Shown: one piece after another, positions 1 through 9,353 of the stretch
Layout: every line of letters starts with the position of its first letter
How positions within the stretch are numbered: the first letter of the stretch is position 1
Assembly (NCBI GenBank): GCA_027604665.1
Contig: JADGIZ010000306.1
Coordinates: 1 to 16,306, forward strand
DNA length: 16,306 nucleotides
Source of the DNA: Polyrhizophydium stewartii
Lineage: Eukaryota > Chytridiomycota > Chytridiomycetes > Rhizophydiales
Reading direction: 5' to 3'
Position numbers and translations under genes: made by a program
The notes under the pieces: model-generated
Told to the model about the DNA's origin: nothing
Database searches by the model: none
What the model saw: only the letters and a program-made list of their open reading frames with translations

Positions 1-3000
1 ACCCCGCCCCGCCCCGCACCAGTCATCAGTTCGAGCGCACCAACTTCCGCGAGATCAAGTAAGCCACGCAGGCGGGGTCCGTCGCGATCTGCCACGGCTG
101 ACGCTCCCCAGGTTCGTCATCGACGGCCTTGCAGATCCCTTCTGCGACATCAGCGTCCACCGCGCCGGCGCCTACGAGTACCGCGTCAGGTACGACGGCG
201 GCGAGGCCCGCACGGGATACTTCCTTGTCGACCCGCGCCTCGTCGTGCCCTCAGACTCCATCCAGGGATTCGGCCTCCCAAAGCCGGACTCGCCCGCCGT
301 CACCGTCATCCCGCTCGACGGCATCGCCATCCTATCCGTCATCCCGAAATGGATGCCAACCATCTCAAAGTGGCCGTCGTTCTTCAAGGAGTTCTCTGAC
401 GCGGGATACAACATGGTGCACTTTGCCCCGCTCAACCAGCGCGGCATCTCAAACTCGCCCTACTCCATCTACGACCAGCTCGCCTTCTCGGACGACCTCT
501 TTGACGACCCGGGGCTCGGCGAGGACCAAAAGGAGCTGCTGCTCAAGGAAACTATCGACAGCATCCACGCCAACAACAAGATCATCAGCATCACCGACAT
601 TGTGTGGAATCACACTGCCTGCAACAGCTCGTGGCTCCTCGAGCATCCCGAGGCCGGTGAGTTCCGCCTGCAGTGGACTTTCTCTTCTCGTTCAGCAGCC
701 TCTCAATCCGTCGCCGTTTGCGCCTTGCGCAGGATACAATCTCAAAACGGCTCCGCATCTCCGCCCGGCATACGAGCTCGACGAGGCCATCCTACAGTTC
801 TCGGACGACCTCGAGACTGTTTACGGAAAGCCCACGACGATCAGCACCGAGCAGGAGCTCAGCGATCTCGTATCAACCTTCATGAACAAGGTCTTTCCCG
901 AAATCAAGCTCTGGCAGTTCTACGTCGTCGATGCTGTCACCGTTATCGCCACTTTCCGCGAGCAGTGGGGAGCCGCAAAGACGGCCATCGCGGCCGGAAA
1001 GCCCCCGCCGTTCGACCCAGACCGCTTCAAGAATGTCAACTTTGCTAGCATCTCGCAGAAGGAGCGCGCACAGACTCTGTCCCGCGAGGGCCTCGTGGAC
1101 CCGAAAACGTACCTCCGTTTCTCAAAGACGATTGACATGTCCGTCGCCATGTCGCTGATCCACAAGCTCTCGCGCGATCTCGGCGTCTCGGATACGGCAA
1201 TGCAAGTCGATCACTTTGTACGGCTCGTCGACGAAGTCAACCTCGAGTTTTACCAAGAGTTTGACGGCGATGTGGCCTCGATCCGAGACCAGATTCCCAA
1301 CAGAGCCCGATACCTCCGCCTCGCGGAGCATGGCCCGCGTCTCGGCCCCATATCTCGCCAGTGCGCACCGCCGCCGCCGACGCTGCTGCGGCAGCCTTGA
1401 CCGCAAGCTGACGCGGTGCCCGTGTGCAGCAACCCGCTTGTCGACACATACTTTACGCGGCTCCCCGTCAACAACATTACAAAGGACCGCCATCCGGACG
1501 AGCTCTGCCTTGCCAGCAACGGCTGGATCTGGAACGCAGACCCACTCGTCAATTTTGCCGGCGAGGGCAGCAAGGCGTACCTGCGCCGCGAGGTCATTGC
1601 CTGGGGTGACTGCACCAAGTTGCGCTACGGAAACGGTCCGGTGGGTTGTCTCTACCTGCAGACACTGCAACGTGCTGAATTGGCGCTTACTGACCCATGT
1701 CCCGCTCGGCAATTTGCAGCAAGACAATCCGTGGCTGTGGGAGCACCAGCTCGAGTACACGCGCAAGATGGCCCGCATTTTCCACGGCCTGCGCATCGAC
1801 AACTGCCATTCGACGCCGATCCACGTCGCCCAGTACCTGCTCGACGCGGCGCGCCGCATCAACCCCGATCTCTATGTCTTTGCCGAGCTCTTCACGGGTT
1901 CCGAGGAAAAGGACGTGCTCTTTGTCTCCAAGCTCGGCATCAACTCGCTCATCCGCGAGGCCATGAACGCATGGGACCCGCAGGAGCTCAGCCGCGTTGT
2001 GCATCGCCAGGGCGGATCGCCGGTCGGCTCCTTCACAATCCCGGCCGAGTACTACCCGTATGACATCCTGGGCCACAGCATCAACTCCGTCTTTTACGAG
2101 CCGCTTGACGAAGAGAGCAGCGTCGTCGTGGAGCTGCGCGGGTCTCGCCCACACAGCCTGCTCATGGACTGCACTCACGACAACGAGACGCCGCACCAGA
2201 AGCGTACGGCCGAGGACTCTCTTCCCAACGCCGCGGTTGTTGCCATGGCTGCATGCGCCGTCGGCAGCGTCAAGGGATACGACGAGATTGTTCCCGAGCT
2301 GCTCAATGTTGTGACCGAGAGCCGCAAGTACCGGCTCCCTGATAGCTTCGAGGGAATCATCCCAGCAAAGTCGATCCTCAACACGCTGCACGCCAAGATG
2401 GCGCGCGAGGGATACAGCGAGATCCACGTCAACCAGGAGCACGACTTCATCTCAATCCATCGCGTGCATCCCATCACGCACGACGGATACCTGCTGATTG
2501 TGCGCTGCGCCTTCCGCGGCGCAAACAAGAGCGGCCCCGTGCACTCGCCCATCATTCTGCGCAACCAGGCCGTGCACGTGCTCGAGTCGGCAACGCTCTC
2601 GGTTCAAACCAGCGGCGGCATCGGGCATGCATCGATCCCCTATGTCCACGACCACGGGAGCGACTCAGAGACAGAGGAGCTGATGCCGCCGTCGACGCCG
2701 ACGCAGCTGTACCACGCCTTCAACAGCGAGGAGTTCGAGCAGGCGCTCGAGCGCAGCCGCGCCAGCATCGAGCGCAGGCACTCGCGCAAGGTGCTGGGGT
2801 ACATCTCTGGCCTTCCATCGACGCTCGAGTTCTCGACGGTGCTCAGCCACATCACCCATGCTTTTGTCGAGACGGTCGGCGACTCGGGCGACATCCAGAC
2901 AGTGATCTCCATCGACTCGCAGCACTTTGTGCCCGGCAGCATTGTGCTCTACCGCACGTGGGTCGTTGGCACCGGCATCGAGCAGGACGTTGCAGCTGCC

Positions 3001-5868
3001 GAAAGCGCCAGCCCCAGCGCATCGCCCGTTGGCTCGCAGAGCCCCCCGAACCGCCGATCGCAAGCGCACAATGGATTGACCATCGAGACAACCAAGAACC
3101 CAGCGGGCGAGATCGACGTTTCCACCCTGACGCTCGATCTAGCGCAACTCACGACAGAGCCGAGCGAGCCCGCCGGCGCGTTCGAGCGGCTGTGGCAGCT
3201 GCTCGGCATGAACCAGCACAACGCCGCGATTGAGATGATGGTGCGCTTTGGATACGGCGTCCTCGGCTCGAGCGAGCTGTGGTACACTTCGCAGAACAGC
3301 AACTGGATGCCCGGGCTCTACGAGGCCGTGCGCAACCTGTCCGACCGCGACATCAACACGGTGCTGTTCCGCGCAGCACCCGAGGAGGTCGACATGACTG
3401 GCGACTCGGTCTACGACGTTCCCGGGCACGGTGCGCTCGCTTACTGCGGACTTCAGGGCATCGTGTCGGCGCTGCTTCCTGCCGCCCGCGACAACGACCT
3501 TGGCGCTGCACTCTTCCAGAACCTGCGCCAGGGGCCATGGCTCGCCGATTACGTCGTCGGCCGCTTGACCAAGCTGTCCAAGTTCCTGCCAGGCATCCTG
3601 CCGATCCGCGACTGGCTGCAAGCGCGGCTCAAGCTCGTGACGTCGCTATCGCAGGCATTTGTGCCAAAGTACTTTGCGATCGTGGTCGTGGCTGCGTACC
3701 AAGGAGTGCGCTACCGCGCGCTGACGCTGCGCTCGGACTCGCTGTCGCACCGCAATCTTGCGTACCTGCGCACGTCGTCGCTCGAGCTCTTTGCCGAGAA
3801 CTGTGTACTGACGCAGTTCCAGCTCTTCAGCTCGGTCCGCTCCACGGGCCTGTTCCCGGTCCCGTATCCGCTCGACGTTTACGGCCCGACCCGCATCGAG
3901 ATCCCCAAGGACCAGCGGCACCCGTCGCTCGCGGCGGGGCTGCCGCACTTTTCGACGCAGCACATGCGCTGCTGGGGCCGCGATATCTTCATTGCCCTGC
4001 GCGGCATGTTCCTGATCCCGGGCAACTACGCGGCCGCGCGCTCGCACATCATCGCTTTTGGCTCGACGCTGCGGCACGGCCTGATCCCGAACCTGCTGGA
4101 CCAAGGCATCCGCCCGCGCTACAATGCGCGCGACGCGACATGGTTCTGGCTCCGCAGCGTGCGCGACTACTGCCGCTACGCGCCCGAGGGATACGCATTC
4201 CTGGGAACGCCCGTTGCGCGCCGGTTCATCCCCAAGCGCAGGTACACGCCTGGGCCCGACTTTTGCGTGGCCCCCGACGACCCCTCCGTCGATCCTCCAG
4301 ACGCGGACACGTACATTGAGCCCAGCGACCCGCGCGTCTACACGCACACGTGCACGATCGCGCATCTGTGCCAAGAGATCCTGGAACGCCATGCGCGCGG
4401 GATTTCGTTCCGCGAATGGAACGCGGGGCCGGGCCTGGACCACGCCATGCGGTCCGAGGGCTTTGATATCGCCATTTCGACGCCGTGGGCGACTGCGAGT
4501 CCTGACCGCGGCTTTGTGCACGGCGGCAACCGGTGGAACTGCGGCACCTGGATGGACAAGATGGGCGACTCGCAAAAGGCTGGCACGCGCGGTGTGCCTG
4601 CCACGCCGCGCGACGGGTCGCCCGTTGAGATCATTGGCCTGCTCAAGGGCATCCTGCATTGGCTGTCCGGCGATGTCCATGTCAAAGGCAAGGAGTGGTG
4701 GAAATGGTCAGGCGTCAAGGTGTCTGGTGCGTCCATGGCGCTGCCTTGGTGTGCGTGTATATTGCGTATCGCTGACCGGAAGCTGACCTGCCGTTGGGAC
4801 GCAGTAAATGGGCAGGAGCGTCCTGTCGAGTATGCCGAGTGGGATGCGCTCGTGGGAAAGTCGTTTGAGACGCTGTTTTACATCCCGCTCGGTAGGTTTG
4901 CCGTGCATCGACCACGACTGCGTTGGCGTGCATGGAATTGACGAGTGCCCTGGATGTGCAGATCCGGCCGAGGACAAGAGGCATTTGATTGAGCGTCCCG
5001 AGCTGGTCAGCCGCCGCGGAATCTACAAGGACGTCCTGGGCTCGTCGATTGCGTATGCTGACTACCAGCTCCGTCCCAATGCCTGCATTGCCATGGTGCT
5101 GGTGCGTCGGGGAATGCGTTCCTGGCTGCATGCGTCTCGGGTTTTGCGGAGATGCTGGCTCAGGCTGACTGGCTGCTGTGCCCAGGCACCCGAGATGTTC
5201 GACCCTGACCACGCACGCCACGCACTCACGATTATTCGCGAGACACTTGCTGGTCCGCTTGGTGAGCCCGCTTCACGCTTCTATCGGCCTTTATTGCAGA
5301 TGATTCGTGAACGGATCGCTGATGCCCCAGATGTCACACCAGGCATCAAGACGCTGGACCCCAAGGACTGGGCGTACCGGGGGGTGTATGACAATGGCAA
5401 CGACTCGGCCGACCCCACTGTGGCGCACGGATTCAACTACCACCAAGGCCCAGTGAGTTGCTCGCGCGTTGTTGCAGCAAGCTCATCCAGAATGCGCGCG
5501 CTGACCCGAGATGAAGGAATGGGTCTGGGTAATGGGCTACTTCCTCCGCGCATACATTCACTTCTTCACCAAAGCGCCCGGCCACAATCCGGCGGCGGTG
5601 AGGTCGCGCCAGCTCTCTGCAGGCTTGATCATCCCGAGCTGACGCCTAGACTCGACTGCAGACGGAGCGCGAGCTGATGTGGGTCCAGCGGCAGCTGCTC
5701 AGGCACAAGAAGCACATTTGCGACACCCGCACGAACCCGTTTGCAGGTCTTCCAGAGCTTACGAACGAGAACGGCGCCTTCTGCTACGGCTCGTGCCCGA
5801 CGCAGGCATGGAGCACGGCCGTGATGGTCGAGGTCATTCAGGACTTGATGCAGCATCGCATTTGCTGA
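1..5868 (+). CDS. GDB1: Glycogen debranching enzyme (4-alpha-glucanotransferase / amylo-alpha-1,6-glucosidase), 5'-partial, 11 exons
   Basis: This bifunctional cytosolic enzyme moves maltosyl/maltotriosyl units off glycogen branches and then hydrolyses the remaining alpha-1,6 glucose. Exons inferred: <1-58, 112-656, 733-1360, 1430-1640, 1720-4726, 4805-4891, 4962-5101, 5186-5261, 5343-5452, 5517-5597, 5662-5868. All ten introns are GT-AG and phases agree throughout, giving 1715 visible residues. Numbering from the first visible codon, the GH13-type transferase motifs are RIDNCHSTP (Asp507), AELFTGSE (Glu536) and CTHDNETP (Asp634). The GH133-type glucosidase half has RCWGRD, NCGTWMDKMG (Asp1426) and GLPELTNENG (Glu1679). 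Motif spacings (29 and 253 residues) are close to those I recall for the Candida glabrata catalytic residues. The visible part already exceeds yeast Gdb1 (about 1536), because of Ser/Pro-rich insertions near 2660-2780, 2995-3070 and 4225-4320. The N terminus is missing, and exon 1 may start at an internal acceptor (AG at 21-22 or 28-29). Identity is very secure; individual splice sites are inferred by homology. Confidence 0.95.
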
Positions 5869-6056
5869 GACCGCTGCCGCGCATGTGCCTGCAAGAGCCG
5901 TTTGTGCTTGCGTGCGACCATGTGCTGGGGTGCTTGATAAGGGCGATCAGAAGCTGTGCCTTCCATGAATACATTGCTGCTTGTGCGAGAGCGATGCTTA
6001 TGTGCTGGCTGTACCGATGCGTTTGAAGCAACTCTGCACTGGCGCGAAAGAGTGCT
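5869..6056. other. Convergent 3' intergenic region
   Basis: These 188 bases lie between the stop codon of the debranching enzyme (+) and the stop codon of the seven-helix gene (-). They should carry both 3' untranslated ends. I see no canonical AATAAA and no convincing small gene. The right end holds the left arm of the inverted repeat described separately. Confidence 0.6.
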
Positions 6057-6058
6057 TC
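6025..6058. repeat. Imperfect inverted repeat (possible hairpin) at convergent gene ends
   Basis: The left arm GAAGCAACTCT (6025-6035) pairs with the right arm AGAGTGCTTC (6049-6058), leaving one bulged A and a 13-nt loop. The right arm runs into the TGA stop of the minus-strand gene (6057-6059). Position between converging genes suggests a role in 3'-end formation, but a chance hairpin of this size is possible. Confidence 0.4.
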
Positions 6059-7184
6059 ATTTCGTTGCGCTTGCAGTGCTGGACCGCGGCATCTCGCAAA
6101 CGGAAAGTTGTTCAGAATGCGGCACCTCGGACCGCAAAGCAAACAGAGATGCCGACTGGTCGGGTGGTCGTGCATCGCCTCCTGACGGGTCGTTGCGATA
6201 AGGGATAGCCGATAGCGAGACATCTCGTGATTCGACGATTGACCAGCGCAAGTTGGCAGGCGTTTTGGGGCTCTTTCCAGTGCTGAGCTCTCGCTCCGCC
6301 GTCTTTTGTGCGAGCCGCAGCGCCGCGGCCTCAGCCTTTTTGGTATTCCTTTCCCGCTCGGCATCTTCGAACATGTCGTCGAGAGCGAAAAAGAGACGGC
6401 TCGAGTTGCAGATCTGGAACAGCATGCACCGGCCGGCGCAGTACATGAAAAAGTGGTCAAACAGCGGCGCGGACGTTGTGAGCAAAATGACGGGTGTGGG
6501 CAACGTTAGGATCGCGGCGACGACGAGGCACAGCCCCGTACGCCTGATATCAAACGGCGTGAGCCACAGCTGCTGCTTGCGCGACAGCTGCTTCTGGTCG
6601 ATCTGCGTTTGACTGATAAACCTGTCCGAATGCCGCCATATCTCGCGCGCCAATATGAGCTCGAGCGCCGCCGACCCGAGTTTCGATATCAATGCGCATA
6701 TCTGGAGCGGCCGAATGGCAAGGGCTGTTTCGCGCTGCGCAATGGCAGATGCCGTCGTCGCGCCGCAAGCAGCCATCTGCAGCACTGCGGCCGCGATGCA
6801 AAGGCCCCGCAGCAACGGGTGTGGGATCTGTGTGGGGGCCAGGAACGCGGACAGGTCCTCGAACCGAGCTGCCAGCCAAGAGATGTGGATCGCCCGCGCC
6901 ACGCCCTCGGCTGCCCACGTGAGTCCCAACAGTGCGCCAAAGGCAGCCACGCTCGTGTCGGCTGTGTCGGCTGCTGGTGCGATGGTGCCAGCAATCGCAA
7001 AGCACACGGATCCAACGGCGGTTGCGCCTGCGGCGGCTTTGGTCGCCGCCGCCCGCCACGTGCCCCGCCAGCTGCTCGACAGAAGCAGCGTCATGAGCAG
7101 TCCCGCGACGCCTTGGATCCCGGCAAGCTCGGCCCTGCCCAGCAGCGCCGCTGGAAATGTGGTAATGTCCTCGCACGGGCCCAT
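6057..7184 (-). CDS. Seven-transmembrane protein of unknown family with cytosolic coiled-coil tail
   Basis: I do not recognise this 375-residue protein. Seven hydrophobic segments are visible at about residues 18-38, 50-70, 78-98, 126-148, 160-182, 216-237 and 246-266. They are followed by a charged, probably coiled segment (268-302, Glu/Arg/Lys/Ala-rich) and a Ser/Pro-rich tail. A short N terminus outside and a tail inside would resemble a receptor, but I see no DRY, NPxxY or other signature of a known GPCR class. I chose the ATG at 7184 because it sits directly before the first helix and follows a locally AT-richer, promoter-like stretch. The frame stays open upstream to 7451, giving an alternative 464-codon reading that would start inside the duplicated block. 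No intron is evident. It converges with the debranching enzyme and lies downstream, on the same strand, of the ankyrin-like pair. Confidence 0.6.
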   Translation of the reverse strand: MGPCEDITTFPAALLGRAELAGIQGVAGLLMTLLLSSSWRGTWRAAATKAAAGATAVGSVCFAIAGTIAPAADTADTSVAAFGALLGLTWAAEGVARAIHISWLAARFEDLSAFLAPTQIPHPLLRGLCIAAAVLQMAACGATTASAIAQRETALAIRPLQICALISKLGSAALELILAREIWRHSDRFISQTQIDQKQLSRKQQLWLTPFDIRRTGLCLVVAAILTLPTPVILLTTSAPLFDHFFMYCAGRCMLFQICNSSRLFFALDDMFEDAERERNTKKAEAAALRLAQKTAERELSTGKSPKTPANLRWSIVESRDVSLSAIPYRNDPSGGDARPPDQSASLFALRSEVPHSEQLSVCEMPRSSTASATK

Positions 7185-7457
7185 CTGTTTTTTGCCGAGC
7201 GACGAGCGGCAGCGACGAGTTGCGATTGAAAGTGAATTTAATGCAACCTCGAGGGAAATCGGGAATTTGGGATTGTAGCGAGAGGATCGCACTGCGACCG
7301 CGTCGGCCATGCCACCGCCAGCCCGCCCAGCGAGTGCACCACCGCCTGGTTGGTCGCCCTCGCTCGCCGCCGCACACACCAACCACAACGCCCAGATCCG
7401 CATCCAAGTCACCACCCCGTCCTTCATTGTGCTGCCGCACATGCCGCACACGCCGCA
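7185..7457 (-). promoter_or_regulatory. Upstream region of the seven-helix gene and 3' flank of ankyrin-like copy 1
   Basis: This 273-bp spacer separates two minus-strand genes. The part next to the seven-helix gene (about 7220-7280) is clearly AT-richer than its surroundings and, read on the minus strand, contains ATTAAATT about 40 bases before the ATG. It is the best promoter candidate. The part from 7286 onward belongs to the tandem duplication, with 7395-7457 identical to the flank of copy 2. Confidence 0.4.
7286..7296. repeat. 11-bp duplication break-point repeat, copy A
   Basis: ATCGCACTGCG marks the left edge of the duplicated unit. The same 11 bases occur at 9447-9457 and 11603-11613. 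Sequence to the right matches the middle copy, while sequence to the left does not. Confidence 0.75.
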
Positions 7458-9353
7458 TCAGAGCGACGACGCACGGCGCGCCGCACACTTGTCGATGAGC
7501 AGCCTGAGCTTCTTCTTGAACTTGCGCGACGCATTGCTGTCTTCGACCATCTGCCGCGCGGCGACGAGATCCCAGTCGACGGTCGTGACGCTCTTGAGCA
7601 GGAACGAAACCGCCTCATGCATCTCGTCTCTGTGCGCAAAACCTATGGCGGGCGGAAGCACGCTTGGAGTGAAGCCCGACGGATGGCGCAGGTACAACCA
7701 ATCGAGCAGCTCTGTCAACGGCGCCTTCATGCCGAGCTGTTTGATCCTCTCGAGGTCGACCGCGTTCACTTGAACAGCACCGACGACGATCCTCTCGGCA
7801 ACCAGCGGATCGTGCGCAATCAATGTGTCAACGGGCTCGAATGAAAAATTTCCGACAGCAATGCAGATGGTCCGATGATCGACGACGATCGCTGGCCGTT
7901 TGAGCATCCAGGCGGTCATGACTCTATTGTTCTGGCTGCAAGCAATGTCGAGATGCCCCTGCTCAAACACGACGCCGAGGTGTTTGCACGCCCACTCCGC
8001 CACATTGGCCGTCTCCGCCAATTGAGTGAAGCTCTCGGCGACCTTGACCTTGTCGCGAGTCAGGCCGCGCGAGTGAGCCCACTCGAGTGTCTCGAAGGTG
8101 CGGAACAGAATCTCGAACTCTGAAAAGTCAGTCTTGGTGCCAAAGCGCCGGAACAGAATCTCAAGAGCGATGGGATCCGCCAAGCAAGTAATGAGCTTCT
8201 GGGGGTCCCTGAGGTCAGATTCTGGGCAAACCAGGGCCAGTCTGCGAATCAATTTCCCAAAGAAACTGCGAGGCGGGTCCTTGAGCAGCTCGTTGGTCGA
8301 CGGGTCGAGCAGAATCGCAGGGATTTCAAAGTTGGGGAACTTGCGCCGCGTGTGTTTGACGATCCAGTTGAACATCTCGAGATGCCCGCCAGCCAGGGCG
8401 TGCGCGATGCAGTCAGAATCGAAGCGGATGACCTTCCCCGTCTCGAGGAGGTTGCGCAGAATATCGATGCGGCCGGACATTGCGGCGGTGAGTTCGGGTT
8501 GGCTGAGCTGGTTTGGCGGAATATCGTCCTCCCAATGGTTGCTGAGACCCGCAGTGTAAAGAGACAGGATACTGGCATCTTCGAGCTGGAGAATGCGCAC
8601 GAGCATGCTGCGAGTGCGGATGGTGTGCTCAAAGTATCCGTATGGTTGAGTGGGCAGCGAGTGCAGATCGCCTTGCCAGTCGCACTCCATGGCCTCGATC
8701 CAGACGGCAACGAGCCGACAAGGCTTAATCCTCTTGATCTCGAGCGGATGCAGCAGGCCGTTGGCGATCTTGGTCAGGTCGCCCGCCAGATCAATGATCT
8801 TGGATCGCACGTCGTCGGGCAGCCGGTCCCACAGGTTGACTGCGTCGGCGTTGAAGCGCATCGGCGGCATGACGACGGCCGCGCAGGCGGGCGTGGAAGA
8901 CGGCTCGGCGACAGGCGGGTCGGCGACTGGTGGAGCAGCGGCGGGCTGGGCGGCGAGAGACACCGAGGCGAGCGAGTCGCGCAAGGCCTGCAGCTGTGCC
9001 TCGATGCTGTCGACCCGAGCCTGCAGCTCGACGCTGGTGGCGTCGTGCGACTCGACGGCCGCCTGCATGCGAGCAATGGCCTCACGCTGCGCCTGCGCCT
9101 CAGCCTCAAGGTCGGCGAGCATTCTGCGCAGGGCGTCGGTGTCGCCGACCAGCGCCGTGTTGGCGTCGGACTGGGCGGCCAGGTCGGCACGCAGCGCCTC
9201 GCCCGCGGCGTGCTGCTCGTGCATCTGGCGCCGCAGCGACTCGAGCCCGTGCGACAGCGACAGAACCAGAGCGTGGAGCGCCTGCGCGGGGGCGGCGACC
9301 ATAGGATCTGGCAGCGTCTTGTCTCGTTTGTTGGCTGGAGGCGGATGCAGCAT
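7458..9353 (-). CDS. F-box-like / degenerate ankyrin-repeat protein, tandem copy 1
   Basis: A 631-residue protein of a family I cannot name. Residues 25-132 form a heptad-like coiled coil rich in Ala, Glu, Gln and Arg. Residues 135-160 are an Ala/Pro linker with a PVADP/PVAEP pair. Around 174-200 lies an F-box-like stretch (LWDRLPDDVRSKI). From about 285 on there are degenerate ankyrin-like helices such as AAMSGRIDILRNLLE and AGGHLEMFNWIVKH, then a basic C terminus. An adaptor role in protein-protein contacts, perhaps through SCF ubiquitin ligases, is inference only. The start at 9353 is the first ATG in the frame of the body after a divergent leader; 9302 is an alternative. The ATG corresponding to the start of copy 2 (9448) is present but out of frame. 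No intron is apparent. It aligns with copy 2 without gaps from QALHAL to the stop. Confidence 0.75.
   Translation of the reverse strand: MLHPPPANKRDKTLPDPMVAAPAQALHALVLSLSHGLESLRRQMHEQHAAGEALRADLAAQSDANTALVGDTDALRRMLADLEAEAQAQREAIARMQAAVESHDATSVELQARVDSIEAQLQALRDSLASVSLAAQPAAAPPVADPPVAEPSSTPACAAVVMPPMRFNADAVNLWDRLPDDVRSKIIDLAGDLTKIANGLLHPLEIKRIKPCRLVAVWIEAMECDWQGDLHSLPTQPYGYFEHTIRTRSMLVRILQLEDASILSLYTAGLSNHWEDDIPPNQLSQPELTAAMSGRIDILRNLLETGKVIRFDSDCIAHALAGGHLEMFNWIVKHTRRKFPNFEIPAILLDPSTNELLKDPPRSFFGKLIRRLALVCPESDLRDPQKLITCLADPIALEILFRRFGTKTDFSEFEILFRTFETLEWAHSRGLTRDKVKVAESFTQLAETANVAEWACKHLGVVFEQGHLDIACSQNNRVMTAWMLKRPAIVVDHRTICIAVGNFSFEPVDTLIAHDPLVAERIVVGAVQVNAVDLERIKQLGMKAPLTELLDWLYLRHPSGFTPSVLPPAIGFAHRDEMHEAVSFLLKSVTTVDWDLVAARQMVEDSNASRKFKKKLRLLIDKCAARRASSL
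8901..8930 (-). repeat. Pro-Val-Ala-Asp/Glu-Pro coding repeat in copy 1
   Basis: Two short near-identical blocks encode PVADP followed by PVAEP in the Ala/Pro linker between the coiled coil and the F-box-like segment. The matching place in copy 2 (11061-11090) has the two blocks in the opposite order (PVAEP then PVADP). Confidence 0.6.

Noticed and set aside
1..17. CCCCG short tandem repeat at the left edge as a regulatory or telomere-like repeat
   Set aside because: Only about three units are visible at the window edge. It may simply be coding or the pyrimidine-rich end of an intron.
1216..1719. Upstream part of the long + frame that begins at 1216
   Set aside because: Only the part from 1720 on matches the debranching enzyme. 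From 1216 to 1719 the conserved protein is read in another frame, with introns at 1361-1429 and 1641-1719.
1122..1862. Open frame of 246 codons on the minus strand
   Set aside because: Antisense to three homology-supported exons of the debranching enzyme and their introns; no recognisable domain.
3646..4680. Open frame of 344 codons on the minus strand
   Set aside because: It lies wholly antisense to the strongly conserved glucosidase half of the debranching enzyme. Its composition (Arg/Ala/Val-rich) is the usual shadow of GC-rich coding DNA.
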